Below are positions 34,247-41,353 of a stretch of 64,000 nt of DNA, in pieces. Source of the DNA: Iamia sp. SCSIO 61187 (GTDB taxonomy: Bacteria; Actinomycetota; Acidimicrobiia; Acidimicrobiales; Iamiaceae); the NCBI RefSeq assembly GCF_019443745.1, contig NZ_CP050948.1, positions 2,856,001 to 2,920,000 on the forward strand, given 5' to 3'. The translations under genes and the position numbers were made by a program. Below the pieces are notes generated by a model. That model searched no databases and was not told the origin of the DNA. It worked only from the letters and a program-made list of their open reading frames with translations. Numbering within the stretch: the first letter of the stretch is position 1; each line of letters opens with the position of its first letter.

Positions 34247-35019
34247 GGGATCCCGTCCCGATCCTCGTCCATGCGCTCCGGCCGGCCCTCGTCGAGCCAG
34301 TAGGCGACCGCGGCGCTGTAGTCGAGCTCCTCGGCGCGCAGGTCGCGGCACAGGAGCCCGGGCTCGATCCCGTCGTCCTCCAGGCGTGGCCCCCAGATCA
34401 GCTCCACGTCGCGTGCGGGGTACACGGTCTCGCACGGGATCCCGTCGAGGTCCTCGTCCATGGGCCCCGGTCGGCCCTGCTGGAGCCAGTAGGCCACGGC
34501 GTCCTCGTAGGCGAGGCCCCGGCCCAGCAGGTCGCGGCACAGCAGGCCGGCCGGGAGGTCGCCGCCCGCACCGGCCTCGGTCACGGGGGGCACGGTCGGG
34601 ACCGACGTGGCGCTCGCGGGTGCGTCGTCGTCGTCGCCGAGGACGACGGCCATGAGGATGATGACCACGACGAGGACGACGACCCCGCCGACGGCGACGA
34701 TGGTCAGGGCGTTGGCGGTGGTGTCCCCGGGGCGGCGCCGCGGCGCAGGCGGGCCGGCGGCGACGGCCGGTGGAGGGCCGAGACCACCCGACCGGGGGCG
34801 GGTGGAGGGTGACCGCCACGGCGACGCCCCCTCCTCCGTCTCCCCGGCCGTGGGACCGTCGACCACGTCGGTGGCCGGGGCCGGCCGCACCGTGGGCGCC
34901 GGCAGTGGATCGGGGAGGTCGGCGGCGCCGTCGAAGGCGACCGTCTCGTCCCCCGCCGACCCCTGCGGCTGCGGGTCGGTCGACGGCCTGTCCCCGGCCG
35001 GCGTCGCTCCCTCGGTCAT
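34198..35019 (-). CDS. Membrane protein with two Excalibur-like calcium-binding repeats
   Basis: A 273-residue protein. Residues 1-100 are a Pro/Asp-rich cytoplasmic-type region, 104-127 one transmembrane helix (ALTIVAVGGVVVLVVVIILM). A short linker follows. Two near-identical repeats occupy 158-201 and 221-264, each GLLCRDL...AVAYWL..GRP..MDED.DGIPCETVYP. The MDEDxDGIPCE core matches Excalibur-type motifs (DxDxDGxxCE), and the two cysteines per repeat may pair. It overlaps the GH3 gene downstream. Ribosome site GAGGGAG lies 3 bp before the ATG. Cell-wall or calcium-linked surface role is inferred. Confidence 0.75.
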   Translation of the reverse strand: MTEGATPAGDRPSTDPQPQGSAGDETVAFDGAADLPDPLPAPTVRPAPATDVVDGPTAGETEEGASPWRSPSTRPRSGGLGPPPAVAAGPPAPRRRPGDTTANALTIVAVGGVVVLVVVIILMAVVLGDDDDAPASATSVPTVPPVTEAGAGGDLPAGLLCRDLLGRGLAYEDAVAYWLQQGRPGPMDEDLDGIPCETVYPARDVELIWGPRLEDDGIEPGLLCRDLRAEELDYSAAVAYWLDEGRPERMDEDRDGIPCETVYPTEEVDDFWT

Positions 35020-35119
35020 GGCTCCCTCGTTCGCCGCCCGGCGGCGGGACGGTCCGTCACGGCGACGGTCACGGTACCGCCGCCCTCCGGACCCGGGCGC
35101 GGCGCGAGAGGGGGGATCG

Positions 35120-35395
35120 CTACCCGGCGCGCCGTCGGGCCGGCGACGGCGGGCGGGCCACCCGCTCGGCCAGGTCGGCCCGCATCTCGTCCTCGCGGGC
35201 CCGCATGGCGTCGCGGCCCTCGGTCACGGCGTCGCGGACGGCGGGGGCGACGCGCTTGGCCGCCTCGGTCGCCCGCTCCTGCACCTTCTCGGGCACGTAG
35301 CGCTCGACCGCCAGGCGGACGCGGCGCTGGACCCAGAGCGACGAGCCCAGGCCGGCCGCGGTTCCAGCGACGAAGTAGAAGGTCCGCTTCGGCAT
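35120..35395 (-). CDS. Small hypothetical protein with N-terminal membrane segment (91 aa)
   Basis: A 91-residue protein: a hydrophobic N-terminus (TFYFVAGTAAGLGSSLWVQ) is followed by a charged amphipathic helix rich in Arg, Glu and Ala. The ATG overlaps the stop of the preceding gene by one base (TGATG), so it is translationally coupled to it. It lies in the rarA operon. Family not recognised; function unknown. Confidence 0.65.
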   Translation of the reverse strand: MPKRTFYFVAGTAAGLGSSLWVQRRVRLAVERYVPEKVQERATEAAKRVAPAVRDAVTEGRDAMRAREDEMRADLAERVARPPSPARRRAG

Positions 35396-35751
35396 CAGTC
35401 CCTCCCTCGGAGCTTGCGGGCGGCCCGCTGGGCGCCGGTGGCGGCCGCCGCCGTCTTGATCACCGGGCGCGACAGCGCCACGTAGGCCGCCTTGGAGGCG
35501 CCGTCGACCCGGGTCGAGACGGCCTCGGCGGCGTCGAGGATCTGGCTGACCCGCTCGGTCTCCTCCCCGGCCCGGCGCACCGCCTCGGTGGCGTCGCGCA
35601 GGGCCGGCAGGGCCTCGCTCCGGACCTCCTCGACGGCGGCGGCCACGTCGGCGACGGTGCGGGACAGGCGGGCCACCACCACGGCCAGCACGGCCACCAC
35701 GGCGAGGCAGGTGACGGCGGCCAGGACCGACGCCAGGTCGGTCGCGGTCAC
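35395..35751 (-). CDS. DUF948-like small membrane protein (118 aa)
   Basis: An N-terminal membrane helix (LASVLAAVTCLAVVAVLAVVVARL) is followed by a long heptad-like coiled coil (TVADVAAAVEEVRSEALPAL...) and a basic tail (GAQRAARKLRGRD). This layout is that of DUF948 proteins of unknown function. GTG 35751 overlaps the rarA stop by 4 bp; its own stop overlaps the next start by one base. It therefore belongs to a three-gene unit rarA - this gene - 91-aa protein. Confidence 0.7.
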   Translation of the reverse strand: MTATDLASVLAAVTCLAVVAVLAVVVARLSRTVADVAAAVEEVRSEALPALRDATEAVRRAGEETERVSQILDAAEAVSTRVDGASKAAYVALSRPVIKTAAAATGAQRAARKLRGRD

Positions 35752-37076
35752 GACGGTCCCGGGTCGGGCTCGCTGCTGCGGAGGCGGTCCATGCGCTCGC
35801 GGATCTCCCTCTCGTGGCCGTGGGACGACGGCTCGTAGAACGTGCGGCCGGCGACCTCGTCGGGCAGGTGCTGCTGGGGCACCCACCCTCGGGGGTCGTC
35901 GTGAGGGTAGTCGTAGCCCTCGCCGTGCCCGAGCCCCTTGGCCCCGGCGTAGTGGCTGTCGCGCAGGTGCCCGGGCACCCGGCCCCGGGCGCCCTCCCGC
36001 ACCTCGGCCCGGGCCCCCCAGATGGCGAGGGCGGTGCGGTTCGACTTCGGCGCCGTGGCCAGGTGCACGACCGCCTGGGCCAGGTTGAGCTGGGCCTCGG
36101 GCAGGCCGACGTGGTCGACCGCCCGGGACGCGGCCTCGGCGATCAGGAGCGACGTGGGGTCGGCCATGCCGATGTCCTCCGAGGCCAGGATCACCAGGCG
36201 GCGGGCGATGAAGCGGGCGTCCTCGCCCGCCTCGAGCATGGTGGCCAACCACCACACGCCGGCGTCGGGGTCCGAGCCGCGGATGCTCTTGATGAAGGCG
36301 CTGATGACGTCGTAGTGCTCGTCGCGGCCGTAGCGGAGGGCGTTGACGCCCAGGGCCGCCTCCATGTCCCCGGCGCCCACCTGGATCGGCGCGCCGGGGG
36401 TGCGCTCCCGCCCGGCGGCCAGGGCCACGGCGACCTCGAGGGCGGTCAGGGTCTGGCGGCCGTCGCCGCCGGCCCGCAGCACGAGGTGGTCGACCGCCTC
36501 GGCGGCGGCCTCGGCCCCCTCGGCCCGGAGCCCCCGCTGGACGAGGAGGCGGAGGGCGTCGGCGTCGAGGGGCTCGAGCCGGAACAGCGTCGACCGGCTG
36601 AGCAGCGGCGGGTTGACGGTGAAGTACGGGTTCTCGGTGGTGGCCCCGATCAGCACGATCAGGCCCTCCTCGACGGCCGGCAGGAGGGCGTCCTGCTGGG
36701 ACTTGGAGAACCGGTGGACCTCGTCGAGGAACAGGATCGTGCCCTGGCCCCGCTCCCCCAGCCGCTGGCGCGACCGGGCGATGACCTCCCGGACGTCCTT
36801 GACCGAGGCGTCGACGGCCGAGAGGGCGGCGAACTCCTTGTCCGTGGTGCGGGCGACCAGCCGGGCGAGCGTCGTCTTGCCGGTGCCGGCCGGTCCCCAG
36901 AGGATCGCCGAGCTCAGGCGGTCGGCCTCGATCAGCCGGCGCAGCGGGGCATCGGGTCCGAGCAGGTGCTCCTGGCCGACCACCTCGTCGAGCGTCGCCG
37001 GTCGCAGCCGGTCGGCCAGCGGGGCCCGGGCGGACAGGCGCTCCGCGGCGGCCGCGGCGAAGAGGTCGTCGGCCAC
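35748..37076 (-). CDS. rarA: Replication-associated recombination protein RarA (MgsA family AAA+ ATPase)
   Basis: A 442-residue AAA+ ATPase acting at stalled replication forks. Motifs: RLRPATLDEVVGQEHLLG, Walker A GPAGTGKTTLARLVA, Walker B TILFLDEVHRFSKSQQD, sensor-1 LIGATTENPYF and RSTLFRLEPL. The C-terminal half has the tetramerisation signature HYDVISAFIKSIRGSDPDA and AEDIGMADP-like SEDIGMADP. GTG 37076 has TAGCCT 6 bp upstream. The two small membrane genes downstream are coupled to it. Confidence 0.95.
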   Translation of the reverse strand: MADDLFAAAAAERLSARAPLADRLRPATLDEVVGQEHLLGPDAPLRRLIEADRLSSAILWGPAGTGKTTLARLVARTTDKEFAALSAVDASVKDVREVIARSRQRLGERGQGTILFLDEVHRFSKSQQDALLPAVEEGLIVLIGATTENPYFTVNPPLLSRSTLFRLEPLDADALRLLVQRGLRAEGAEAAAEAVDHLVLRAGGDGRQTLTALEVAVALAAGRERTPGAPIQVGAGDMEAALGVNALRYGRDEHYDVISAFIKSIRGSDPDAGVWWLATMLEAGEDARFIARRLVILASEDIGMADPTSLLIAEAASRAVDHVGLPEAQLNLAQAVVHLATAPKSNRTALAIWGARAEVREGARGRVPGHLRDSHYAGAKGLGHGEGYDYPHDDPRGWVPQQHLPDEVAGRTFYEPSSHGHEREIRERMDRLRSSEPDPGPS

Positions 37077-37082
37077 CGGCGG

Positions 37083-37088
37083 AGGCTA
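37083..37088 (-). promoter_or_regulatory. Putative -10 box of the rarA operon
   Basis: TAGCCT (minus strand) 6 bp before the rarA GTG, the leaderless pattern. Confidence 0.45.
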
Positions 37089-37095
37089 CCCGGGC

Positions 37096-38322
37096 TCAGG
37101 CGTCGGCCAGCGCGGTCCGCACGGCGGCGACGACCTCGTCGGCGGGGACGGTCGTCTGGTCACCGTCGGCGGCACCCCGGAGGCGGCGCAGGCCCACGAC
37201 GCCCTCGGCCTGCTCCTGCTCCCCGACGATGACGGCGAGGGCGGCACCGGAGCGGTCGGCCGCCTTCATCTGGGCCCGCATCGAGCGGTCGTCGAAGGCC
37301 CGGTCGGCCCGGAGGCCCTCGCGGCGCAGCACCCGGGTCAGGTCGCGGGCCACCGACCCGCCGGTCAGGTCGACGACGAAGACGTCGACCCCGCCGTCGG
37401 TGACCTCCAGGCTCGAGACGGCGAGCAGGGCCTCGATCGTCGTCGCCCACCCCACCCCGGGCACGGCCGGTCCGCCCAGGTCCTCCACCATGCCCTCGTG
37501 GCGCGAGCCCCGGATGACGGTGGCCTCGTCGGCGCCCTGGAGCTCGAAGGCCACGTGGACGGCGTGGGGCGAGCCCCCCGTCACCCGGTGGTCGAGGAGG
37601 TAGTCGATGCCGGCGGCACCGAGCCCCTCCTGCACCTGGGCCAGGTGCCGCCGAGCCTCGTCGGACAGGCCGTCCATGGCCCGGGGGGCGCCGGCCAGCA
37701 CGGCGCGGGTGGCGGGGTCGCTGCTCCCCAGGACCTCGAGCGGGGTCGTGGCCGCTCGGCGCCGGTCGCGATCGGGGAGGTCGTCGGCGCGGGTCGCCAA
37801 CCAGGCGCGGAGGGCCTCGACGTAGCGACGCCGGTCGGAGATCGTGCCCAGGCTGTTGAGCACGAGCGTGGGGCGGGCGACCCCGAGGGCGGCGAGGAGG
37901 TCGGCCGCCAGGGTGATGGCCTCGACGTCGAGGTCGGCGTCCGACGACCCCAGGGCCTGCACGCCGACCTCGTTGCGCTGGACCAGGCCGTCGGCCCCCG
38001 GCACGAGGCACGGGACGAGCGACCAGACCTTCCACGGGGTGGCCGGGTGGTGCTGGGCGAAGGCCCGGGCCGCGCTCGTCGCCCCCCCGGGCGTCAGGGC
38101 CAGGCGGGCGCGCTCGCCGGGGAGGCCCACCTCCACGACGGTGTCACCGACGACCCCCCGCACCAGGTCGGCGTCCTCGACGAGGGGGCTGCGGAGCCGG
38201 CCGTGGCCGGCCGCCTCGGCGACGGTGCCGACGACGTGGAGGAGGTGCTGCCAGCGCGCCGCCTCGGGGGCGAGCACGTCCTCGGTCCCCCTGGCGGCGC
38301 GGGCGGGGGTGCGCTCGGCCAC
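37096..38322 (-). CDS. Histidyl-tRNA-synthetase-like protein lacking catalytic motifs
   Basis: A 408-residue homologue of HisRS over its whole length: RGTEDVLAPEAARWQ (11-25), GVQALGSSDADLD (120-132), NSLGTISDRRRYVEAL (156-171), LGGPAVPGVGW (282-292) and the C-terminal anticodon-binding domain (VDVFVVDL...). The active site is gone. LRPEGT reads LTPGGA (76-81). Motif 2, normally FRYERPQxGRYRQF, is replaced near VPCLVPGADGLVQRN (103-117). The RGLDYYT histidine loop is GGSPHAV (249-255). The motif-3 Arg of GIERLLL is Ala (TIEALLA). It cannot be a normal synthetase. TAGCGT lies 8 bp before the GTG. It sits near relA and rarA, where hisS often lies in actinobacteria. Confidence 0.85.
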   Translation of the reverse strand: MAERTPARAARGTEDVLAPEAARWQHLLHVVGTVAEAAGHGRLRSPLVEDADLVRGVVGDTVVEVGLPGERARLALTPGGATSAARAFAQHHPATPWKVWSLVPCLVPGADGLVQRNEVGVQALGSSDADLDVEAITLAADLLAALGVARPTLVLNSLGTISDRRRYVEALRAWLATRADDLPDRDRRRAATTPLEVLGSSDPATRAVLAGAPRAMDGLSDEARRHLAQVQEGLGAAGIDYLLDHRVTGGSPHAVHVAFELQGADEATVIRGSRHEGMVEDLGGPAVPGVGWATTIEALLAVSSLEVTDGGVDVFVVDLTGGSVARDLTRVLRREGLRADRAFDDRSMRAQMKAADRSGAALAVIVGEQEQAEGVVGLRRLRGAADGDQTTVPADEVVAAVRTALADA

Positions 38323-38330
38323 TCCCGGCG

Positions 38331-38336
38331 ACGCTA
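38331..38336 (-). promoter_or_regulatory. Putative -10 box of the HisRS-like gene
   Basis: TAGCGT (minus strand) 8 bp before the GTG start; supports the start chosen. Confidence 0.4.
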
Positions 38337-38369
38337 GTGGGTGCGGCGCGCCGGCCCCCGGGGACGGGG

Positions 38370-38921
38370 TCAGCTCAGCGCGTCGACCAGGGCCTTGGTG
38401 AAGGCCGGCAGGTCGTCGGGGTTGCGGCTGGTGATGAGGGGGCCGGCGCCGTCCTCGTCGACGACGACCTCCTCGTCCACCCAGGTGGCGCCGGCGTTGA
38501 CCAGGTCGGTCCGGAGGCTCGGCCAGCTGGTGACCCGACGACCGTCGACCACGTCGGCGTCGATGAGCGTCCACGGCCCGTGGCAGATCACGGCGATGGG
38601 CAGGCCGGCGTCGGCGGCCGCCCGCACCAGGCGCTGGGCCTCGGCGTCGGTGCGGAGCTGGTCGGGGTTGGCCACGCCCCCCGGGAGGACGAGGGCGGCG
38701 TAGTCGGAGGCCTGGGCGTCGGCGGTGGTGAGGTCGACGGGGAAGGTGTCGGCCTTGTCGAGGTGGTCGAAGGCCTGGACCTCGCCGGCCTCGGTGGCGA
38801 CCAGCACGGGGGTGGCGCCGGCCTGCTCCACCGCCTTCCAGGGCTCGGTCAGCTCCACCTGCTCCACGCCCTCGTTGGCGACGACGAAGGCGACCTTCTT
38901 GCCGGACAGATCAGCGGCCAC
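38370..38921 (-). CDS. DJ-1/PfpI-family protein
   Basis: A 183-residue protein of the DJ-1/PfpI class-I amidotransferase-like fold. Diagnostic are KKVAFVVANEGVEQVELTEP, DYAALVLPGGVANPDQLR and the nucleophile elbow AVICHGPWTLIDADVVDGR with adjacent Cys and His. Members are described as proteases, deglycases or general stress proteins; which applies here is unknown. GTG 38921 has GAGGAG about 8 bp upstream. It lies between relA and the HisRS-like gene on the same strand. Confidence 0.88.
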   Translation of the reverse strand: MAADLSGKKVAFVVANEGVEQVELTEPWKAVEQAGATPVLVATEAGEVQAFDHLDKADTFPVDLTTADAQASDYAALVLPGGVANPDQLRTDAEAQRLVRAAADAGLPIAVICHGPWTLIDADVVDGRRVTSWPSLRTDLVNAGATWVDEEVVVDEDGAGPLITSRNPDDLPAFTKALVDALS

Positions 38922-39003
38922 GGTGCGGCTCCTCTGGTTCGGGGACCCGTCGCGGCTACCCACCCGTCGGGGTCCGAACCACCCCCAGCAAGCGCGGACC
39001 AAC

Positions 39004-39024
39004 GACCGGTGCGTGGCACCGGTC
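39004..39024. terminator. Hairpin downstream of relA
   Basis: GACCGGTGC and GCACCGGTC form a 9-bp perfect stem with a 3-nt loop, 10 bp after the relA stop. There is no T-tract; it could be a weak terminator or an mRNA 3' end. Confidence 0.4.
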
Positions 39025-39034
39025 GGCGCTCCGG

Positions 39035-41251
39035 CTACGGGGTGTTGCGGCCGGGCATCACCCGGTAGGCCTCGAAGACGCCGTCCAGGCCGCGGATGGC
39101 CCGGAGGACGGAGTCGAGGTGCGACGGGTCGCCCAGCTCGACCTCGAAGCGCATGGTCGTGTCCCGGTCGGGGTCGGACCGCGACTCGCAGGCGAGGATG
39201 TTGATGTCCAGGTCGGCGAAGGCCGAGGACGTGTCGCCGAGCAGGCGGGGCCGGTCGAGGGCCTTGATCTCCACCGCGGCGGTGAACGACCCCGATCCCG
39301 ACTGGTCCCACTCGACCTCGATCAGCCGACCACCCTGGCCCTGGGAGAGCGACACCGCGTTGGCGCAGTCGGTGCGGTGGACCGACACCCCCCGGCCACG
39401 GGTGACGAAGCCCATGATCTCGTCGCCGGGCACCGGCGTGCAGCACTTGGCCAGGCGCACCATGACGTCGTCGAGGCCCTCGACGTGGACGCCGATGGTC
39501 GAGCGGGGCCGCCGGGCCCGCGGCGCCCGGGCCGTGATCGGGAGCTGCTCCTCGTGGTCGGGGTCGCCGCTGTGGAGCCGCTTGGCGATGCGGTTGGCCA
39601 CCGACTCGGGCGAGACGTGGTGCTCGCCGATGGCGGCGTGGAGCGAGTCGAGGTCGACGTAGTTGAGCTCGTGGGCGATGTCGGCCAGCACCGTGCTGGC
39701 GTCCCGGATCGGCAGGCCCTCGCGGCGCAGCGCCTTGTCGAGGCCCTCGCGGCCGGTCTCGATGGCGTCCTCCCGACGCTCCCGGGAGTACCACTGGCGG
39801 ATCCGGTTGGCCGCCTTGGGCGTCTTGACGATCTGGAGCCAGTCCCGCTTCGGGCCCGCCCCCTGGGTGCGCGACGTGACGATCTCGCAGGTGTCGCCGG
39901 ACGTGAGGGTGTGGTCGAGCGGCACCAGGCGCCCGTTGACCTTGGCCCCGGCGCAGGTGTGGCCCACCTCGGTGTGGACCGCGTAGGCGAAGTCGATGGG
40001 CGTGGCCCCGTTGACCAGGGTGATGATCCGACCCTTGGGGGTGAAGACGTAGACCTCGTCCTGGTCGAGGTCGACCTTGAGCTGGTCGAGGAACCGCTCC
40101 GGGTCGGAGATCTCCGACTGCCACTCGACGATGCGGTTCAGCCACAGCATCTGGTCGCCGTCGGAGCCCGGCTCCTTGTAGCTCCAGTGGGCGGCCACGC
40201 CGACCTCGGCCCGACCGTGCATCTCCCGGGTGCGGATCTGGACCTCGAGGGGCTTGCCCTGCGGGCCGACGACGGTGGTGTGGAGCGACTGGTACAGGTT
40301 GAACTTCGGGTGGGCGATGTAGTCCTTGAAGCGCCCCTGCACCGGCGTCCAGGTGGCGTGGATCGAGCCCAGGGCGGCGTAGCAGTCCTTCACCTGGTCG
40401 ACGAGGACGCGGATGCCCACCAGGTCGAAGATGTCGTCGAAGCCCCGCCCCTTCACGACCATCTTCTCGTAGATGCTCCAGTAGTGCTTCGGCCGACCGG
40501 TGACGTCGGCGTCGATCCGGAGCTCCTTGATCCGGCCCCGGACCTCCTCGAGCACCTGCATTAGGTACAGGTCGCGCTCGGGGGCCCGCATGGTGACCAT
40601 GTGGTCGATCTCGGCGTAGTGCTTGGGCTTCTGGGTCGCGAACGCCAGGTCCTCGAGCTGCTGGCGCAGGTCCTGCATGCCGAGGCGGTGCGCCAGCGGT
40701 GCGTAGACGTCGAGGGTCTCCTGGGCGACGCGCTGCTGCTTCCAGTCCGGCATGGCCGCCAGGGTCCGCATGTTGTGGAGCCGGTCGGCCAGCTTGATGA
40801 TGATGACCCGCAGGTCTCGGGACATGGCCACCAGCACCTTGCGCACCGTGGCCGCCTGCTGGGCCTCCTTGGAGTCGAACTGCAGGCGCTCGATCTTGGT
40901 GACGCCGTCGACGAGGTGGCGCACCTGGGCCCCGAACTCCCGCTCGACGTCGGCCAGGCTCATCCCGGTGTCCTCGACGGCGTCGTGGAGCAGGGCGGCC
41001 GAGATGGTGATGTCGTCGAGGCCCAGCCCGGCGACGATGCGCGCCACCGCCAGCGGATGGGTGACGTAGGCCTCGCCCGACTTGCGGCGCTGGCCCTCGT
41101 GCGCCGCCTTGGCCACGTCGTAGGCCTTGACGATGGTGGCCGTCGACCCCTTGGGGTGCTGGGCCCGGTAGTCGTGGAGCAGCGGGGCCAGGACCTCGTC
41201 GCGGGGCGCGGCCGACCGTCTCCACGGGAGCACCCGGTCGACGGTCGGCAT
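39035..41251 (-). CDS. relA: Bifunctional (p)ppGpp synthetase/hydrolase (RelA/SpoT homologue)
   Basis: A 738-residue stringent-response enzyme. Order of domains: HD hydrolase (VTHPLAVARIVAGL, ISAALLHDAVEDTGMS, IIKLADRLHNMRTL), synthetase (GRPKHYWSIYEKMV, DLVGIRVLV, QSLHTTVVGPQGKPLEVQIRT), TGS (YVFTPKGRIITLVNGATPIDFAYAVHT), zinc-finger region (KCCTPVPGDEIMGFVTRGRGVSVHRTDC), and C-terminal ACT. The HD residues look intact, so it should make and degrade (p)ppGpp. A CATGAT hexamer lies 6 bp before the ATG. The neighbouring HisRS-like gene is notable. Confidence 0.95.
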   Translation of the reverse strand: MPTVDRVLPWRRSAAPRDEVLAPLLHDYRAQHPKGSTATIVKAYDVAKAAHEGQRRKSGEAYVTHPLAVARIVAGLGLDDITISAALLHDAVEDTGMSLADVEREFGAQVRHLVDGVTKIERLQFDSKEAQQAATVRKVLVAMSRDLRVIIIKLADRLHNMRTLAAMPDWKQQRVAQETLDVYAPLAHRLGMQDLRQQLEDLAFATQKPKHYAEIDHMVTMRAPERDLYLMQVLEEVRGRIKELRIDADVTGRPKHYWSIYEKMVVKGRGFDDIFDLVGIRVLVDQVKDCYAALGSIHATWTPVQGRFKDYIAHPKFNLYQSLHTTVVGPQGKPLEVQIRTREMHGRAEVGVAAHWSYKEPGSDGDQMLWLNRIVEWQSEISDPERFLDQLKVDLDQDEVYVFTPKGRIITLVNGATPIDFAYAVHTEVGHTCAGAKVNGRLVPLDHTLTSGDTCEIVTSRTQGAGPKRDWLQIVKTPKAANRIRQWYSRERREDAIETGREGLDKALRREGLPIRDASTVLADIAHELNYVDLDSLHAAIGEHHVSPESVANRIAKRLHSGDPDHEEQLPITARAPRARRPRSTIGVHVEGLDDVMVRLAKCCTPVPGDEIMGFVTRGRGVSVHRTDCANAVSLSQGQGGRLIEVEWDQSGSGSFTAAVEIKALDRPRLLGDTSSAFADLDINILACESRSDPDRDTTMRFEVELGDPSHLDSVLRAIRGLDGVFEAYRVMPGRNTP

Positions 41252-41353
41252 GGCCCCATCATGCCGTGCGCCGGCCCCCGACCAGCGCGCCGGGCGGGCC
41301 ATCGGTGGCCCCGAAGCCCTGTCGAACCGGGTTCCGGCGCCGACTGGTGAGGG

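Noticed and set aside
37096-38322. Frameshift as the reason for the missing HisRS motifs
   Set aside because: Conserved blocks on both sides of each altered motif stay in the same frame, and alternative frames do not hold the missing motifs.
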